Assembly (NCBI GenBank): GCA_963803375.1
Contig: CAWDMB010000008.1
Span: 372,001 to 436,000 of the forward strand
Source of the DNA: JAOPZW01 sp963803375
GTDB taxonomy: Bacteria; Actinomycetota; Thermoleophilia; Solirubrobacterales; Solirubrobacteraceae
Length of the DNA: 64,000 nucleotides
Reading direction: 5' to 3'
In this document: in pieces, positions 47,646-56,692 of the stretch
Numbering within the stretch: position 1 is the stretch's first letter
Layout of the letters: each line of letters starts with the position of its first letter
Made by a program: the position numbers and the translations under genes
The notes under the pieces: generated by a model
The model's input: the letters and a program-made list of their open reading frames with translations, nothing else
Databases searched by the model: none
What the model was told of the DNA's origin: nothing

Positions 47646-48719
47646 ATGACCACCACCACACCCACCCTCGACCAGGGCCGCCTCGACGCGATCCTCGGTC
47701 AGTTCGTCGCCGATCTCGGCGCCGCCCTCTCAGCCCCGCTCATCGTCCTCGGTGAGCGCCTCGGGCTCTTCTCCGCCATGGCCGACGGCGAGCCCGTCAC
47801 GCCCGAGGCCCTCTCGGAGCGCACGCAGACCAGCGAGCGCTACGTCCGCGAGTGGCTCTCGGCGATGGCCGCGAGCGGCTACGTGACCTACGACGACGCG
47901 GCCGGCGCCTTCCACCTGACGCCCGAGCAGTCGGTGGCCTTCGCGCAGCCCGACAGCCCGGCCTACCTGCCCGGGGCCTTTCAGCTCGCGGCGGCGGTCG
48001 TGAAGGACGAGCCGCACATCGAGCGCGTCTTCCGCACGGGCGAGGGCTTCGGCTGGCACGAGCACGACCACGATCTCTTCCACGGCACCGAGCGCTTCTT
48101 CCGCCCCGGCTACACCGCCCATCTGGCGTCGGCGTGGATCCCGGCGCTCGAGGGCGTCGAGGAGAAGCTGCAGGCCGGTGCCGTCGTCGCCGACCTCGGC
48201 TGCGGCCACGGCGCGTCGACGATCCTCATGGCGCAGGCCTACCCGGCGTCGAGCTTCCTCGGCTCGGACTACCACGAGGCCTCGATCGAGCACGCGCGCC
48301 GCGCCGCCGAGCGGGCCGGCGTGGCCGACCGGGTGCGCTTCGAGGTCGCCGCCGCCGACTCGTTCAGCGGGAACGACTACGACCTCGCGTGCATCTTCGA
48401 TGCGCTGCACGACATGGGCGACCCCGTCGGCGCCGCGCGCCACGTCCGCGAGGCGCTGGCATCCGACGGCACCTGGCTCGTCGTCGAGCCGGTGGCCGGG
48501 GACGCGCTGACCGACAACCTCAACCCGGTCGGGCGGATCTTCTACGCCTCCTCGACCTCGCTCTGCGTCCCCAACGCGCTCTCGCAGGGCGGGCACCGCG
48601 CGCTCGGCGCGCAGGCGGGCCAGGCGCAGCTGAGCGAGGTGCTCGAGGAGGCCGGCTTCTCGCGGGTGCGGCGCGCCGCCGAGACGCCGTTCAACCTCGT
48701 GCTGGAAGCGCGTCGGTAG
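47646..48719 (+). CDS. SAM-dependent methyltransferase with winged-helix N-terminus
   Basis: A 357-residue class I methyltransferase of the Rv2258c-like group. The N-terminal 150 residues contain a winged-helix-like dimerisation domain (VTPEALSERTQTSERYVREWLSAMAASGYVTYD). The Rossmann SAM site is VVADLGCGHGASTILMAQAYP followed by FLGSDYHEASIEHARR. Acceptor identity is unknown. It is the first chromosomal gene after the island. The 3' end overlaps the convergent SRPBCC gene by 29 bp. Confidence 0.9.
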   Translation: MTTTTPTLDQGRLDAILGQFVADLGAALSAPLIVLGERLGLFSAMADGEPVTPEALSERTQTSERYVREWLSAMAASGYVTYDDAAGAFHLTPEQSVAFAQPDSPAYLPGAFQLAAAVVKDEPHIERVFRTGEGFGWHEHDHDLFHGTERFFRPGYTAHLASAWIPALEGVEEKLQAGAVVADLGCGHGASTILMAQAYPASSFLGSDYHEASIEHARRAAERAGVADRVRFEVAAADSFSGNDYDLACIFDALHDMGDPVGAARHVREALASDGTWLVVEPVAGDALTDNLNPVGRIFYASSTSLCVPNALSQGGHRALGAQAGQAQLSEVLEEAGFSRVRRAAETPFNLVLEARR

Positions 48720-49119
48720 CCGCGAGCTCGGCGAGGCGCTGCACGGAGTCCCGCATCCTCGCCCGCATGTCGTCGAGGCGCTCGTGCTCTTCGTCGGGCA
48801 CGAGCACCTCGACGTCGATCTGCGTGCCGCCCGCATCGCCCTCGCCGAGCTGCCAGGTGATCTGCATGTTCGACACCAGACAGGAGATCCGCACGCGCCG
48901 GGCCTCGCGCTCGGAGCGCAGGATCTGACTCATGGGCGCCTCGGGCCGGCCCTCGAGCCAGTACGTGTAGGGAACGGAGCCGTCGGTCGTGGTCCGAGTC
49001 AGCGTCGCGCGCTCCATGCCCGCCCACCAGGACGGGAACCGCAGCGGGTCGTAGAGGAGCTTCCATACCTCCTCGGGCGGCGCGGTCGAGGTGGCGTGGT
49101 CGCGGATCGTGATGCTCAT
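48691..49119 (-). CDS. SRPBCC/polyketide-cyclase-like protein
   Basis: A 142-residue START-like (SRPBCC) ligand-binding fold. The N-terminal strand TIRDHATSTAPPEEVWKLLYDPLRFPSWWAG is typical, as is the C-terminal helix RLDDMRARMRDSVQRLAELA. It probably binds a hydrophobic small molecule. The ATG overlaps the stop of the large regulator gene (ATGA), suggesting that the regulator and this protein act together. Confidence 0.85.
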   Translation of the reverse strand: MSITIRDHATSTAPPEEVWKLLYDPLRFPSWWAGMERATLTRTTTDGSVPYTYWLEGRPEAPMSQILRSEREARRVRISCLVSNMQITWQLGEGDAGGTQIDVEVLVPDEEHERLDDMRARMRDSVQRLAELAATDALPARG

Positions 49120-52100
49120 CGAGCCTCCTGCGCTTGGGGGACCGCAAGCGCGCGCAGGTCGGCCTCGACCCGGTCGAGCTCGCGCGCTGGCTCGACGAGG
49201 CCGGCGACCGGCACGCGGCCGAAGTCGACGATGTTCGCCGACCAGCCGGTGACGACGCTCGCGCCACCTTCGGCGAGCAGCGCGTGCCAGCCGCGGGCGC
49301 TCTCCTCGAAGCGCCGGCGGGCCAGCTCGTGGTCGCCGCGCGCAGCCGCGACGCGGCCCTGGACGTGCGTGAGCCGCATGACGAGCACGTGCGGGAAGTC
49401 GGCGCGCCCGACCGGGGCCAGCGCCGTGGCGCGCATCGCCTGGATGGCCTCGTCGAGGCGCCCGAGCGTGACGAGCGCCTCGGCGCGCGCCAGCAGCGCC
49501 TGCGCCTGGCTGACGGGCGCGCCGGCCTGCAGCGCCGCGGTCAGCCGCCGCTCGGCCTGCTCGGCGTCGCCTGTGGCCAGTGCGACGAGGCCACTGTCGT
49601 GCTCGGCGGTGAGGACGAGCGCCGGGTCACCGAGGTCGGCTGCGACCTCGCGCGCGTGCTCGGCCGCGCGGGCGGCCGCCGCGTCCTGACCGACCCGCGC
49701 GAGGACGAACGCGTGGGCGGTCAGCGACTGGACCTCGAGCGGGGCGATGCCGCGGACCTCGACCAGGCAGCGCTCGATGAAGCGCAGGGCGCGGTCGAAG
49801 TCGCCCGTGGCGGCGGCCGCGCAGGCGCCGTTCATCGACGCCGCGTAGGCGAGGTCCGGCCGCCAGCGCCCCCGCACCGCCGCGCCCGCGCGCTCGAACG
49901 CGTCGACGGCGCCGGCGACCTCGCCGCGGGCGGCGAGGACATGGCCGGTGGCGAGCGCGACCTCGTGGCGCAGGAGCCGGTCGTCCTCGAGGCCGTCGAG
50001 GGACGCGATCGCGTCGAGCAGGCGCTGAGCCTCGTCGACGTCCCCGGCGACGGCCTCCGCCCAGGCGAGCGCGGCCATCGCGCTCGCGCGCCGGGTGGGC
50101 GGCACGTCGGGGAGCGCCTCGAGCAGCTCGACTCCGCGGCGGGCGGCCTCGCGCGAGGCGAGCGGATCGCAGAGCGAGCCCCGGGACCACAGCGCGCGCT
50201 CGACCCACGCGTCCGCGAGCCCGGCGGCGTCGGCACGGTCGTGGTGCACAAGCGCGGCTGCGAACGCCTCGTCGGCCGCGTCGCGGTGCCCGCGCCAGGC
50301 CTCGGTCTCGGCCAGGCGGCGCAGCAGGGCGACGTCGCGCGGGGCGAGCTCGAGCGCCTCGCGGAGGGCTCCGGCGGCCTCGTCGAGCGCGCTGACCGCC
50401 CAGGCGTCGTCGGCGGCGCGCGCGAGCTCGGCCACCGCGAGGCGATCGCGTCCGGCCGCGCGCAGGTGGCGCGCGCGCTCGGCGGCCGGTCCCTCGGTCG
50501 CCTCGGCGACGGCGAGGTGCAACGCGGGGCGCCGGTCGCCCGGGATGTCGTCGGCGACGGCCGCGCGCAGCAGCGCGTGGCGGAACCCGAGGCGGCCGTC
50601 GCGCGCGGCCAGCAGGCCGCAGTCCAGCGCCTGCGCCACCGCCCCCGAGGCCTCGAGCGCCTCCAGCTCGACGGGCGACAGGTCGCGGCCGGCGACGGCG
50701 GCGAGCTCGAGCACGCGGCGGGCCGGGTCGTCCAGGCGGGTCGCCGCGCTGCGCACGAGCGTGCGCAGCGTGGCGGGCGCGCCGGCGCCGGCGGCGTGCG
50801 CCCGCGCGGACTCGATGCCCAGCAGGGGATTGCCGTCGGCGAGCGCCACCACCCGGGCGGTCGCGACGTCGTCCAGCGGGGCGGCCGCGCGCACGAGACT
50901 CGTCATGTCCGCGTGGGTGAGGGGACGCAGCTCGAGCTCGAGCGTCTCGACGCCCCGGCCGGGCAGTGCGCCGCGTAGCGCGTCGACGGCGTCGGTGCGG
51001 GGATGCGGCCGGCGCGTGAGGACCATGAGCACGGGCAGGCCGGCGGTCCTGCGTGCGAGGTACGCGGCGAGCTCGAGGCTCGGCGCGTCGGCGCCGTGGA
51101 CGTCCTCGAGGACGAGCACGAGCGGAGCGCCGGCCGCCGCGTGCTCGACGAGCTCGACGACGGCCTCGAAGAGCCGCGCGCGCTCGAGCTCGGGTGCGCC
51201 GGCGCCCTGAGCGCCCGCCGTCGCCGCCCCCAAGCGCCCGGGGAGCGACGGCACGAGGCGCCCGAGCTCGCCGATCCACGGAAGGCCGTCCGCAGGCGGG
51301 GCGAGGAGCGGCGCGAGCTCGCGCAGCAGCTCGCTCCACGGCGCCAACGGGCTCGAGGCGCCGAGCTCGGAGGCCGCCCCGGTGCCGACGAGCGCGCCCT
51401 CGGCGGCCAAGACGTCAGCGACCTCGGCGGCCAACCGGGACTTGCCGATGCCGGCCTCCCCGGTGAGGACGACGAGCGCGCCGCGGCCGTGCAGCACCCG
51501 TGCGGCCACCCGCCGCAGCGCCGCCAGCTCGCCCGCGCGGCCGTGCAGCGTGACGGCGCCCGCGCCGACGCGCCGGCGGGCGGCCCCGTCCACCCCAGTC
51601 GATCCTGCTCGGATCTGGGCGGTCAGCGCGCGGGTCGCCGGCGCGGGCGTGAGCCCGAGCCCGCGCCGCAGCCGCTCGGCCAGGCGGTCGTGCGCCTCGA
51701 GCGCTCCGGCGCGATCGCCGGTGCCCGCCAGCGCTTCCATGAGGTCGCGCGCGGCCGCCTCGTCGAGCCCATCGAGGGCCGCGCGCCGACGCGCCCAGGT
51801 CACGGCCGCCCCGTCGTCGCCGCGCTGGCGGGCGGCCGCCGCGAGGGCGGCGAGGACGGCATCCATCCGGCGGCCGTGCTCGTCGCGCGCCTCGACCGCC
51901 CAGTCCTCGTCGAGGCCGTGCAGCAGTGGCCCTGTGTCGAGCGCGACCGCCTCCTCCAGGCGTCCCGCGTCGACCAGCGTTTCGAAGCGCCTGAGGTCGA
52001 CCTCGACCGCCTGCGGGCGCAGCCCGACCCGCTCGCGCGTCGCCTCGAGCGCGTCGGCGCCCGGGCCGAGCGCCCGTCGCAGCGACCAGACGGCGCTGCG

Positions 52101-52289
52101 CAGGCTCGCGCGGGCGCTCGAGTCGAGCACGTCGGGCCAGAAGCGCGCCGCGAGCTCGCCGCGCGGATGGGCGCCGGGGTGCACCGCGAGCCATCCGAGC
52201 AGCGCCCAGGCGCGGCGGCTGGCCGGCGGCGGCAGCGTCGTGCCGCCGACCGAAACCTCGAGCTCGCCCAGGAGCCGGATCCGCAGCAC
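49116..52289 (-). CDS. SARP/BTAD-type transcriptional regulator with AAA ATPase and TPR-like domains
   Basis: A 1,057-residue AfsR-like regulator. Order: an OmpR-type winged-helix DNA-binding domain (RIRLLGELEVSVGGTTLPPPASRRAWALLGWLAVHPG, about 1-95), a BTAD bacterial transcription activator domain (about 100-240), and an AAA/NB-ARC-like ATPase. The ATPase has Walker A GEAGIGKSRLAAEVA near 278 and Walker B LVLVLEDVHGAD near 390. A long alanine-rich TPR-like helical array runs to the C-terminus. It likely integrates a signal through the TPR part and activates nearby genes. GTG 52289 gives the normal N-terminus of the DNA-binding domain. Confidence 0.92.
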   Translation of the reverse strand: MLRIRLLGELEVSVGGTTLPPPASRRAWALLGWLAVHPGAHPRGELAARFWPDVLDSSARASLRSAVWSLRRALGPGADALEATRERVGLRPQAVEVDLRRFETLVDAGRLEEAVALDTGPLLHGLDEDWAVEARDEHGRRMDAVLAALAAAARQRGDDGAAVTWARRRAALDGLDEAAARDLMEALAGTGDRAGALEAHDRLAERLRRGLGLTPAPATRALTAQIRAGSTGVDGAARRRVGAGAVTLHGRAGELAALRRVAARVLHGRGALVVLTGEAGIGKSRLAAEVADVLAAEGALVGTGAASELGASSPLAPWSELLRELAPLLAPPADGLPWIGELGRLVPSLPGRLGAATAGAQGAGAPELERARLFEAVVELVEHAAAGAPLVLVLEDVHGADAPSLELAAYLARRTAGLPVLMVLTRRPHPRTDAVDALRGALPGRGVETLELELRPLTHADMTSLVRAAAPLDDVATARVVALADGNPLLGIESARAHAAGAGAPATLRTLVRSAATRLDDPARRVLELAAVAGRDLSPVELEALEASGAVAQALDCGLLAARDGRLGFRHALLRAAVADDIPGDRRPALHLAVAEATEGPAAERARHLRAAGRDRLAVAELARAADDAWAVSALDEAAGALREALELAPRDVALLRRLAETEAWRGHRDAADEAFAAALVHHDRADAAGLADAWVERALWSRGSLCDPLASREAARRGVELLEALPDVPPTRRASAMAALAWAEAVAGDVDEAQRLLDAIASLDGLEDDRLLRHEVALATGHVLAARGEVAGAVDAFERAGAAVRGRWRPDLAYAASMNGACAAAATGDFDRALRFIERCLVEVRGIAPLEVQSLTAHAFVLARVGQDAAAARAAEHAREVAADLGDPALVLTAEHDSGLVALATGDAEQAERRLTAALQAGAPVSQAQALLARAEALVTLGRLDEAIQAMRATALAPVGRADFPHVLVMRLTHVQGRVAAARGDHELARRRFEESARGWHALLAEGGASVVTGWSANIVDFGRVPVAGLVEPARELDRVEADLRALAVPQAQEAR

Positions 52290-52337
52290 GTTCAGAGCTA
52301 CTCTCGCTTCATGGCAGCGCACACGACGTATCTCACG

Positions 52338-52482
52338 ATGTAGACGCCGAAACGGCACGAGTTCATCCGCATCACCCACGAGCTGCAGGGCGCCGTGGAC
52401 GACAGCGGCGTCCCGAGGGACTCGTTTCTGGTCAGCGATCATCGCCAACCTCGCCGCCCCGACCGAGGGAACTTCGGCCTAG
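52338..52482 (+). pseudogene. Remnant of a short conserved gene
   Basis: An ATG is followed at once by TAG and then an open, protein-like stretch TPKRHEFIRITHELQGAVDDSGVPRDSFLV. After a +1 shift it continues as SAIIANLAAPTEGTSA and a stop. One nonsense change plus one indel in an otherwise natural sequence suggests a decayed gene of about 47 codons. I do not recognise the family. Confidence 0.4.
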
Positions 52483-53384
52483 CACGCCGCGGCTGCGGCC
52501 TCGCGCAACGCGGCCGCGACGGCCGCCACGGCGGGGGTGCGGCTGCGGCGCGTGAGCACGAAGATCTCGCGCTCCAGGCGGCCCTCGGCGAGCCGCCGGA
52601 CGGCGACGAGCGGCGTCTGCTCGGGGCGCACGAGGTCGGGCAGGAAGGCGCACGCGCCCGCGGAGCGGACCAGCTCGAGGAGGATCAGGAAGTCGTCGGA
52701 GGCGTGGCGGACGTCGGGCTCGAAGCCGCCGAGGTCGCGGCACGCGCGCACGTGCATCTCGCGGTGACCGGTCCCCGGCTGCGTCCCCGCCCAGGCCGCG
52801 TCGGCGAGCGCGGTGAGCGGGACGCGGGCGCGCCGCGCGAGCGGGTGGGCGGCCGGAAGGACGAGGCGGACCTCCTCGCGTAGCAACCGCTCGCGCGCGA
52901 GGTCGTGGTGGCGCGGGCGGGGGAGGCCGTCGTACTCGTCGCCGACCACGGCGTCGAGGTGCCGCAGGCGCAGCCCCGGCACCGCCGCCTCGACCTCGAC
53001 CTCGGCCACCTCGATCCGGACCTCCGGATGGCGGGCCGCGAGCGCGGCGAGCGCCGGCGCGACGATGCGCAGCATCGCCGACTGGAACGCCGCGACGCGC
53101 ACGGTGCCGGCCGTGGCGCCCGCGGCGAGCGTGGCCAGCTCGGCCTCCGCGGCCTCGACGCCGTCGAGCAGCGACTCCGCGTGGCGAAGCAGCGCCCGCC
53201 CGCCCTCGGTGAGGCGCACCCCGCGGCCGGCGCGCTCGAGCAGCGGCAGGCCGGCCTCGCGCTCCAGCACGGCGAGCTGCTGGGAGATCGCGCTCGGGGT
53301 GTAGCCGAGCGCCGTGGCGGCCGCACGCACGGTCCCTCGTGCCTCGAGCTCCCGCAGCACCCCGAGCCGGCGCAGGTCGAGCAT
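52479..53384 (-). CDS. LysR-family transcriptional regulator
   Basis: A 301-residue LTTR. The N-terminal winged helix reads LRRLGVLRELEARGTVRAAATALGYTPSAISQQLAVLEREAG. The periplasmic-binding-protein-like effector domain follows (VRVAAFQSAMLRIVAPALAAL ... YDGLPRPRHHDL). It is divergent from the EamA exporter gene 55 bp away, the usual LysR-target layout, so it likely controls that exporter in response to the exported metabolite. ATG 53384 is 9 nt from a TAGCGT hexamer. Confidence 0.93.
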   Translation of the reverse strand: MLDLRRLGVLRELEARGTVRAAATALGYTPSAISQQLAVLEREAGLPLLERAGRGVRLTEGGRALLRHAESLLDGVEAAEAELATLAAGATAGTVRVAAFQSAMLRIVAPALAALAARHPEVRIEVAEVEVEAAVPGLRLRHLDAVVGDEYDGLPRPRHHDLARERLLREEVRLVLPAAHPLARRARVPLTALADAAWAGTQPGTGHREMHVRACRDLGGFEPDVRHASDDFLILLELVRSAGACAFLPDLVRPEQTPLVAVRRLAEGRLEREIFVLTRRSRTPAVAAVAAALREAAAAAC

Positions 53385-53393
53385 CGTGCAGTA

Positions 53394-53399
53394 ACGCTA
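53394..53399 (-). promoter_or_regulatory. -10-like hexamer for the LysR gene
   Basis: TAGCGT on the minus strand, 9 nt before ATG 53384, in the 55-bp LysR/EamA intergenic region that should also contain the LysR operator. Confidence 0.45.
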
Positions 53400-53439
53400 C
53401 ACGGAGTCATCGACAAACTCGCGATAGACGTGAACGATC

Positions 53440-54351
53440 GTGGTCGTCAGCATCCCGGGTGTGGGTGCGCTGCTCTGCCTCCTCTCCGCCGCGTGCTTCG
53501 GCACGCTGGCGATCTTCGGCAAGCTCGCCTTCGACCGCGGCGTCGTCGTCGGCGACCTGCTGCTGATCCGCTTTGCACTGGCCGCGGTCGCGCTCGCGAC
53601 GCTCGCCGCGGCGGCCGGCGCGCTGCGCGGGCTGCCGCGCCGCGCGCTCGCCGGCGGGCTGGCGTTGGGGGCCTTCGGCTACGCCACGCAGGCCGGGCTC
53701 TTCTTCCTCGCCCTCGAGCGGATGGACGCCTCGCTGCTCTCGCTGCTGCTCTACACGTACCCCGCGCTCGTCACCGTGGCGGCGCTCGCGCTCGGCCGCG
53801 AGCGCGCGACGCCGCGGCGCCTGGCGGCGCTGCTCGCCGCCTCGGCCGGGGTCGCGCTCGTGCTCGCCGGCGCCGGCACGGGCTCGCTCGACGCGCTCGG
53901 CGTCGCGATGGGGGTCGGCGCGGCGCTGGCCTACACCGTCTACATCCTCGTCGGCGACCGCGTGCTCGCCGGGACGCCGCCGGTCGCGCTCGCCACCCTC
54001 GTCACGATCGGGGCGACGGCGACGTTCGCGGTTGCGGCGGCGCTGCGCGGCGGCCCCGAGCTGGCCTACCCAGCCGCCGCCTGGGGATGGATGGCGGCGA
54101 TCGCGCTCGTCAGCACGGTCGCCGCGATCGTCGCGTTCTTCGCGGGCCTGGCGCGCGTCGGTCCGTCGACGGCGTCGATCCTGTCGACGCTCGAGCCGGT
54201 CGTCACGGTCGGGCTCGCCGCGCTGGCGTTCGCGGAGACGCTCACCGGTGTGCAGCTCGCCGGCGCGGCGTTCGTGCTCGGGGCCGTCGTAGCGCTGCAG
54301 CTGCGCCCGCGCGCGCCGGCGCCGCGGCCGGCGCCGGCCGCGGCCGGGTAG
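53440..54351 (+). CDS. EamA/DMT-family exporter
   Basis: A 303-residue drug/metabolite transporter with ten predicted helices as two EamA repeats (first from ALLCLLSAACFGTLAIFGKLAFD; second from ALGVAMGVGAALAYTVYILVGD). The conserved SLLSLLLYTYPALVTVAALAL and GPSTASILSTLEPVVTVGLAALAFAE segments are typical. Family members export amino acids or other small metabolites. GTG 53440 starts next to the divergent LysR regulator, which probably controls it. Confidence 0.92.
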   Translation: MVVSIPGVGALLCLLSAACFGTLAIFGKLAFDRGVVVGDLLLIRFALAAVALATLAAAAGALRGLPRRALAGGLALGAFGYATQAGLFFLALERMDASLLSLLLYTYPALVTVAALALGRERATPRRLAALLAASAGVALVLAGAGTGSLDALGVAMGVGAALAYTVYILVGDRVLAGTPPVALATLVTIGATATFAVAAALRGGPELAYPAAAWGWMAAIALVSTVAAIVAFFAGLARVGPSTASILSTLEPVVTVGLAALAFAETLTGVQLAGAAFVLGAVVALQLRPRAPAPRPAPAAAG

Positions 54352-54378
54352 CCGCCCTGGCGCACGGCCGGCGCGCGC

Positions 54379-54384
54379 TAGCCT
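54379..54384 (+). promoter_or_regulatory. -10-like hexamer for the M48 protease
   Basis: TAGCCT, exactly 6 nt before ATG 54391. Confidence 0.5.
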
Positions 54385-54390
54385 GCGGAC

Positions 54391-55288
54391 ATGCCCGCTC
54401 GCCGACGCCGCCGCGAGCTGTTCCCGCCCGACCGGGGCCTGCAGCTGCGGATGGTGCTCACCGCGATCGCCACCCCGCTGCTCGTCCTGGCCTGCCTGGC
54501 GGCAGTCGTCGTCCTCGCCCCGAACAAGATCCTGATCGGCGTCGCGATCGCCGCGGCGATCGGGATCGTCGGGTCGGTGCGCGAGCGCGCCGAGCGGCCC
54601 GAGCCGCGCGTCGTCGGGCCCGAGGACGAGCCCGTGCTGCACGGGACCGTCGACCGGCTCTGCGTGCTGGCCGACTTGCCGCGTCCCGAGATCGTCCTCG
54701 AGGACGAGCGCGAGCCGAACTCGTGGCTCGTCGGGCTGCGCCGCGGCCGCTCCCGGCTGCACGTGACCCGCGGGCTGCTCGACCTCCTCGAGCCCGCCGA
54801 GCTCGAGGCGGTCGTTGCCCACGAGCTCGCCCACCTCGCCCACCGCGACGCCGCGGTCATGACGGCGGTGGGCGGACCCGGCGCGGTCCTGCTGGGCGCG
54901 GGGCCGGCGCATGCACGGCGGATGGATCTGGATGTCGTTCGGCTTCTGGGTCGCCGCCGGGATCGGCTGGCTCTCGCGCGTGGGCACGCAGATCCTCTCG
55001 CGCCACCGCGAGCTCGCCGCCGACGCCGGCGCCGCGTCGCTGACCGGGCACCCCGCGGCGCTGGCGACCGCGTTGCGCAAGGTCGCGGGTCAGCTGCGGC
55101 TCGTGCCCCACGAGGACCTGCGCGTCGCCGCCGCGCGCGACTCGTTCAACCTCCTCCCCGTCGAGGTGCCGATGGACGGCTGGCCCGGCCGGCCGCTCGG
55201 CACGCACCCGCCGCTCGAGGTCCGCATCGCCCGCCTCGAGCGCCTCGAGCAGGCGCTGCAGCGCGCCCGGCTCGCGGACCCCGGCTAG
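54391..55288 (+). pseudogene. M48-family (HtpX-like) membrane protease with internal frameshift
   Basis: The first frame encodes a helix pair (LTAIATPLLVLACLAAVVVLA), then EPNSWLVGLRRGRSRLHVTRGLL and the zinc motif HELAH at residues 144-148. After about position 54900 the sense moves by one base to the frame from 54911, which continues as GGWIWMSFGFWVAAGIGW, then SRHRELAADAGAASLTG (the third zinc ligand) and THPPLEVRIARLERL. All parts of an M48 protease are present, but no single frame covers them. This is a recent frameshift or a sequencing error in a GC-run. Confidence 0.82.
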
Positions 55289-55358
55289 TGTCGCGCCGGC
55301 AACGTTCGCCCGCCCCTGGCAGGCGCCGTGAACGACGCGAACCTCACCTGACGCGGCA

Positions 55359-56318
55359 CTAACCGTCCCAGGACCGCAGCGTCGCCAGCGGGTCGACGGC
55401 GCGCCCGCCGCGGTACCAGCCCGGTGCCGTCCACAGCTCGAAGTGCAGATGGCAGCCGACGGCGTCGCCGCTGCGGCCGACGAAGCCGACGCGCTGGCCG
55501 CGCTCGACGCGGTCGCCGTCCCCGACGAGCGGGCGATCGCCGAGGTGCATGTAGACGATGTCGGGGCCGTGCTCGGCGGGTGCGATGACGAGGTAGTTGC
55601 CGGCCGCGCCCTGGAAACCGGCGTAGCGCACGGTGCCCGCGTGAGCGGCCACGAGCGGGGTCCCGCAGGCGGCGAAGACGTCCTGGCCCTGGTGCCGGTG
55701 GCCGCCGCGCGCGGCGCCGAAGCCCTCGCCGTACGTGTGGGGTCCCACGATCGGGAAGCGGCTGCGCACGACCCAGACCGCCGAGCGGCCGGTCGCCTCC
55801 CTCGCGCTCGTCGCCGCCCGCGCCGCTCCGGTGGTCGCGACCGCGCCGCGGGTGACGCGGAAGACGTAGCGGCCCTCGGGCAGCGGGGCGCCGGCGGCCG
55901 TGCCGTCCCACTCGATGCTCGCCACCGTGCCGGGCGCGACCGCCGGGAAGAGCGTCTTGGCCAGGGGCGCCCGCCGGCCGGCGGCGACGACGTCGACGGT
56001 GACGTCGGCGGGCGCGTCTCCGCGCACGTAGAAGCTGACGGAGACAGTCCCGCCGAGCTCGGGGCGCAGGCGGCGGGTGTCCGCGCGCACCTCTACTGCG
56101 GGCCCATCGGGATCGGGCGCGCCGGGGCGCACGGCCTCGAGCCCGGCGCGCGACGTCGCCGACCGCGCCCCCGAGGCGGTGATCGCCGCGCTCGGCGCAG
56201 GGGGCGGAGGTGGCGGAGCGTCGGCGACGACGGTAGGGGCCGCCGCGGGCAGCGCGACGGCGCCGAGGAGGCCGGCGAGGGCGAGCAGGCGTCGCTGAAC
56301 GCGAGTGCGGATCGACAT
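55359..56318 (-). CDS. M23 (LytM) metallopeptidase
   Basis: A 319-residue exported endopeptidase of the peptidoglycan-cleaving LytM group. It has a signal peptide (LLALAGLLGAVALPAAA), a Pro-rich linker and an Ig-like/FlgD-like beta domain (TVSVSFYVRGDAPADVTVDVV ... LPEGRYVFRVT). The catalytic domain has GGHRHQGQDVFA (HxxxD) and HLHFELW (HxH), and the intermediate GNYLVIAPAEHGPDIVYMHLGD. Zinc ligands are complete, so it should be active on peptide cross-links outside the cell. Confidence 0.93.
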   Translation of the reverse strand: MSIRTRVQRRLLALAGLLGAVALPAAAPTVVADAPPPPPPAPSAAITASGARSATSRAGLEAVRPGAPDPDGPAVEVRADTRRLRPELGGTVSVSFYVRGDAPADVTVDVVAAGRRAPLAKTLFPAVAPGTVASIEWDGTAAGAPLPEGRYVFRVTRGAVATTGAARAATSAREATGRSAVWVVRSRFPIVGPHTYGEGFGAARGGHRHQGQDVFAACGTPLVAAHAGTVRYAGFQGAAGNYLVIAPAEHGPDIVYMHLGDRPLVGDGDRVERGQRVGFVGRSGDAVGCHLHFELWTAPGWYRGGRAVDPLATLRSWDG

Positions 56319-56692
56319 TCGGTTGGCTGCCTGCGGGGTTAGCTGGCGGGCTCGCGCGGCCGATCCCGCGCTACCGGGCCGTGGCCCGGACTCGCCCCGG
56401 GGCGCGCATCGCGCCCAATGGGTCCCCCGCTCCGCTCTCGGGCGGACTCGGCGGTGTTCGACGGCCGGGCACGATAGCCGACGGGGCGGGCGGGCCCCGG
56501 TCGGCGGCGTCGAGGGCTCGCCGGACGACCGCGCGGGGCGGTCGTGCCCGTCGACGGCGGGCGCGCCGTCTTCGGCCAGGAACCCGCGGCCCGCGACCCC
56601 GCGCCTGTGAGGCGGCCGCGTGCTGCCGCCTGCGCGCGTGCCCTATCATTGGGCCCTTGCCGCGCCCGGTCCGAGCGCGGCTTCCTCGCGCC
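56319..56692 (+). promoter_or_regulatory. Intergenic region with rplM promoter and leader
   Basis: 374 bp between the divergent M23 and rplM genes. TATCAT at 56644-56649 is a good -10 box and would give a leader of about 40 nt containing the hairpin CCGCGC ... GCGCGG, consistent with an L13-type autoregulatory leader. Upstream, ACGACCGC / GCGGTCGT near 56525-56550 forms a further hairpin. No gene is convincing in the remainder. Confidence 0.5.
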
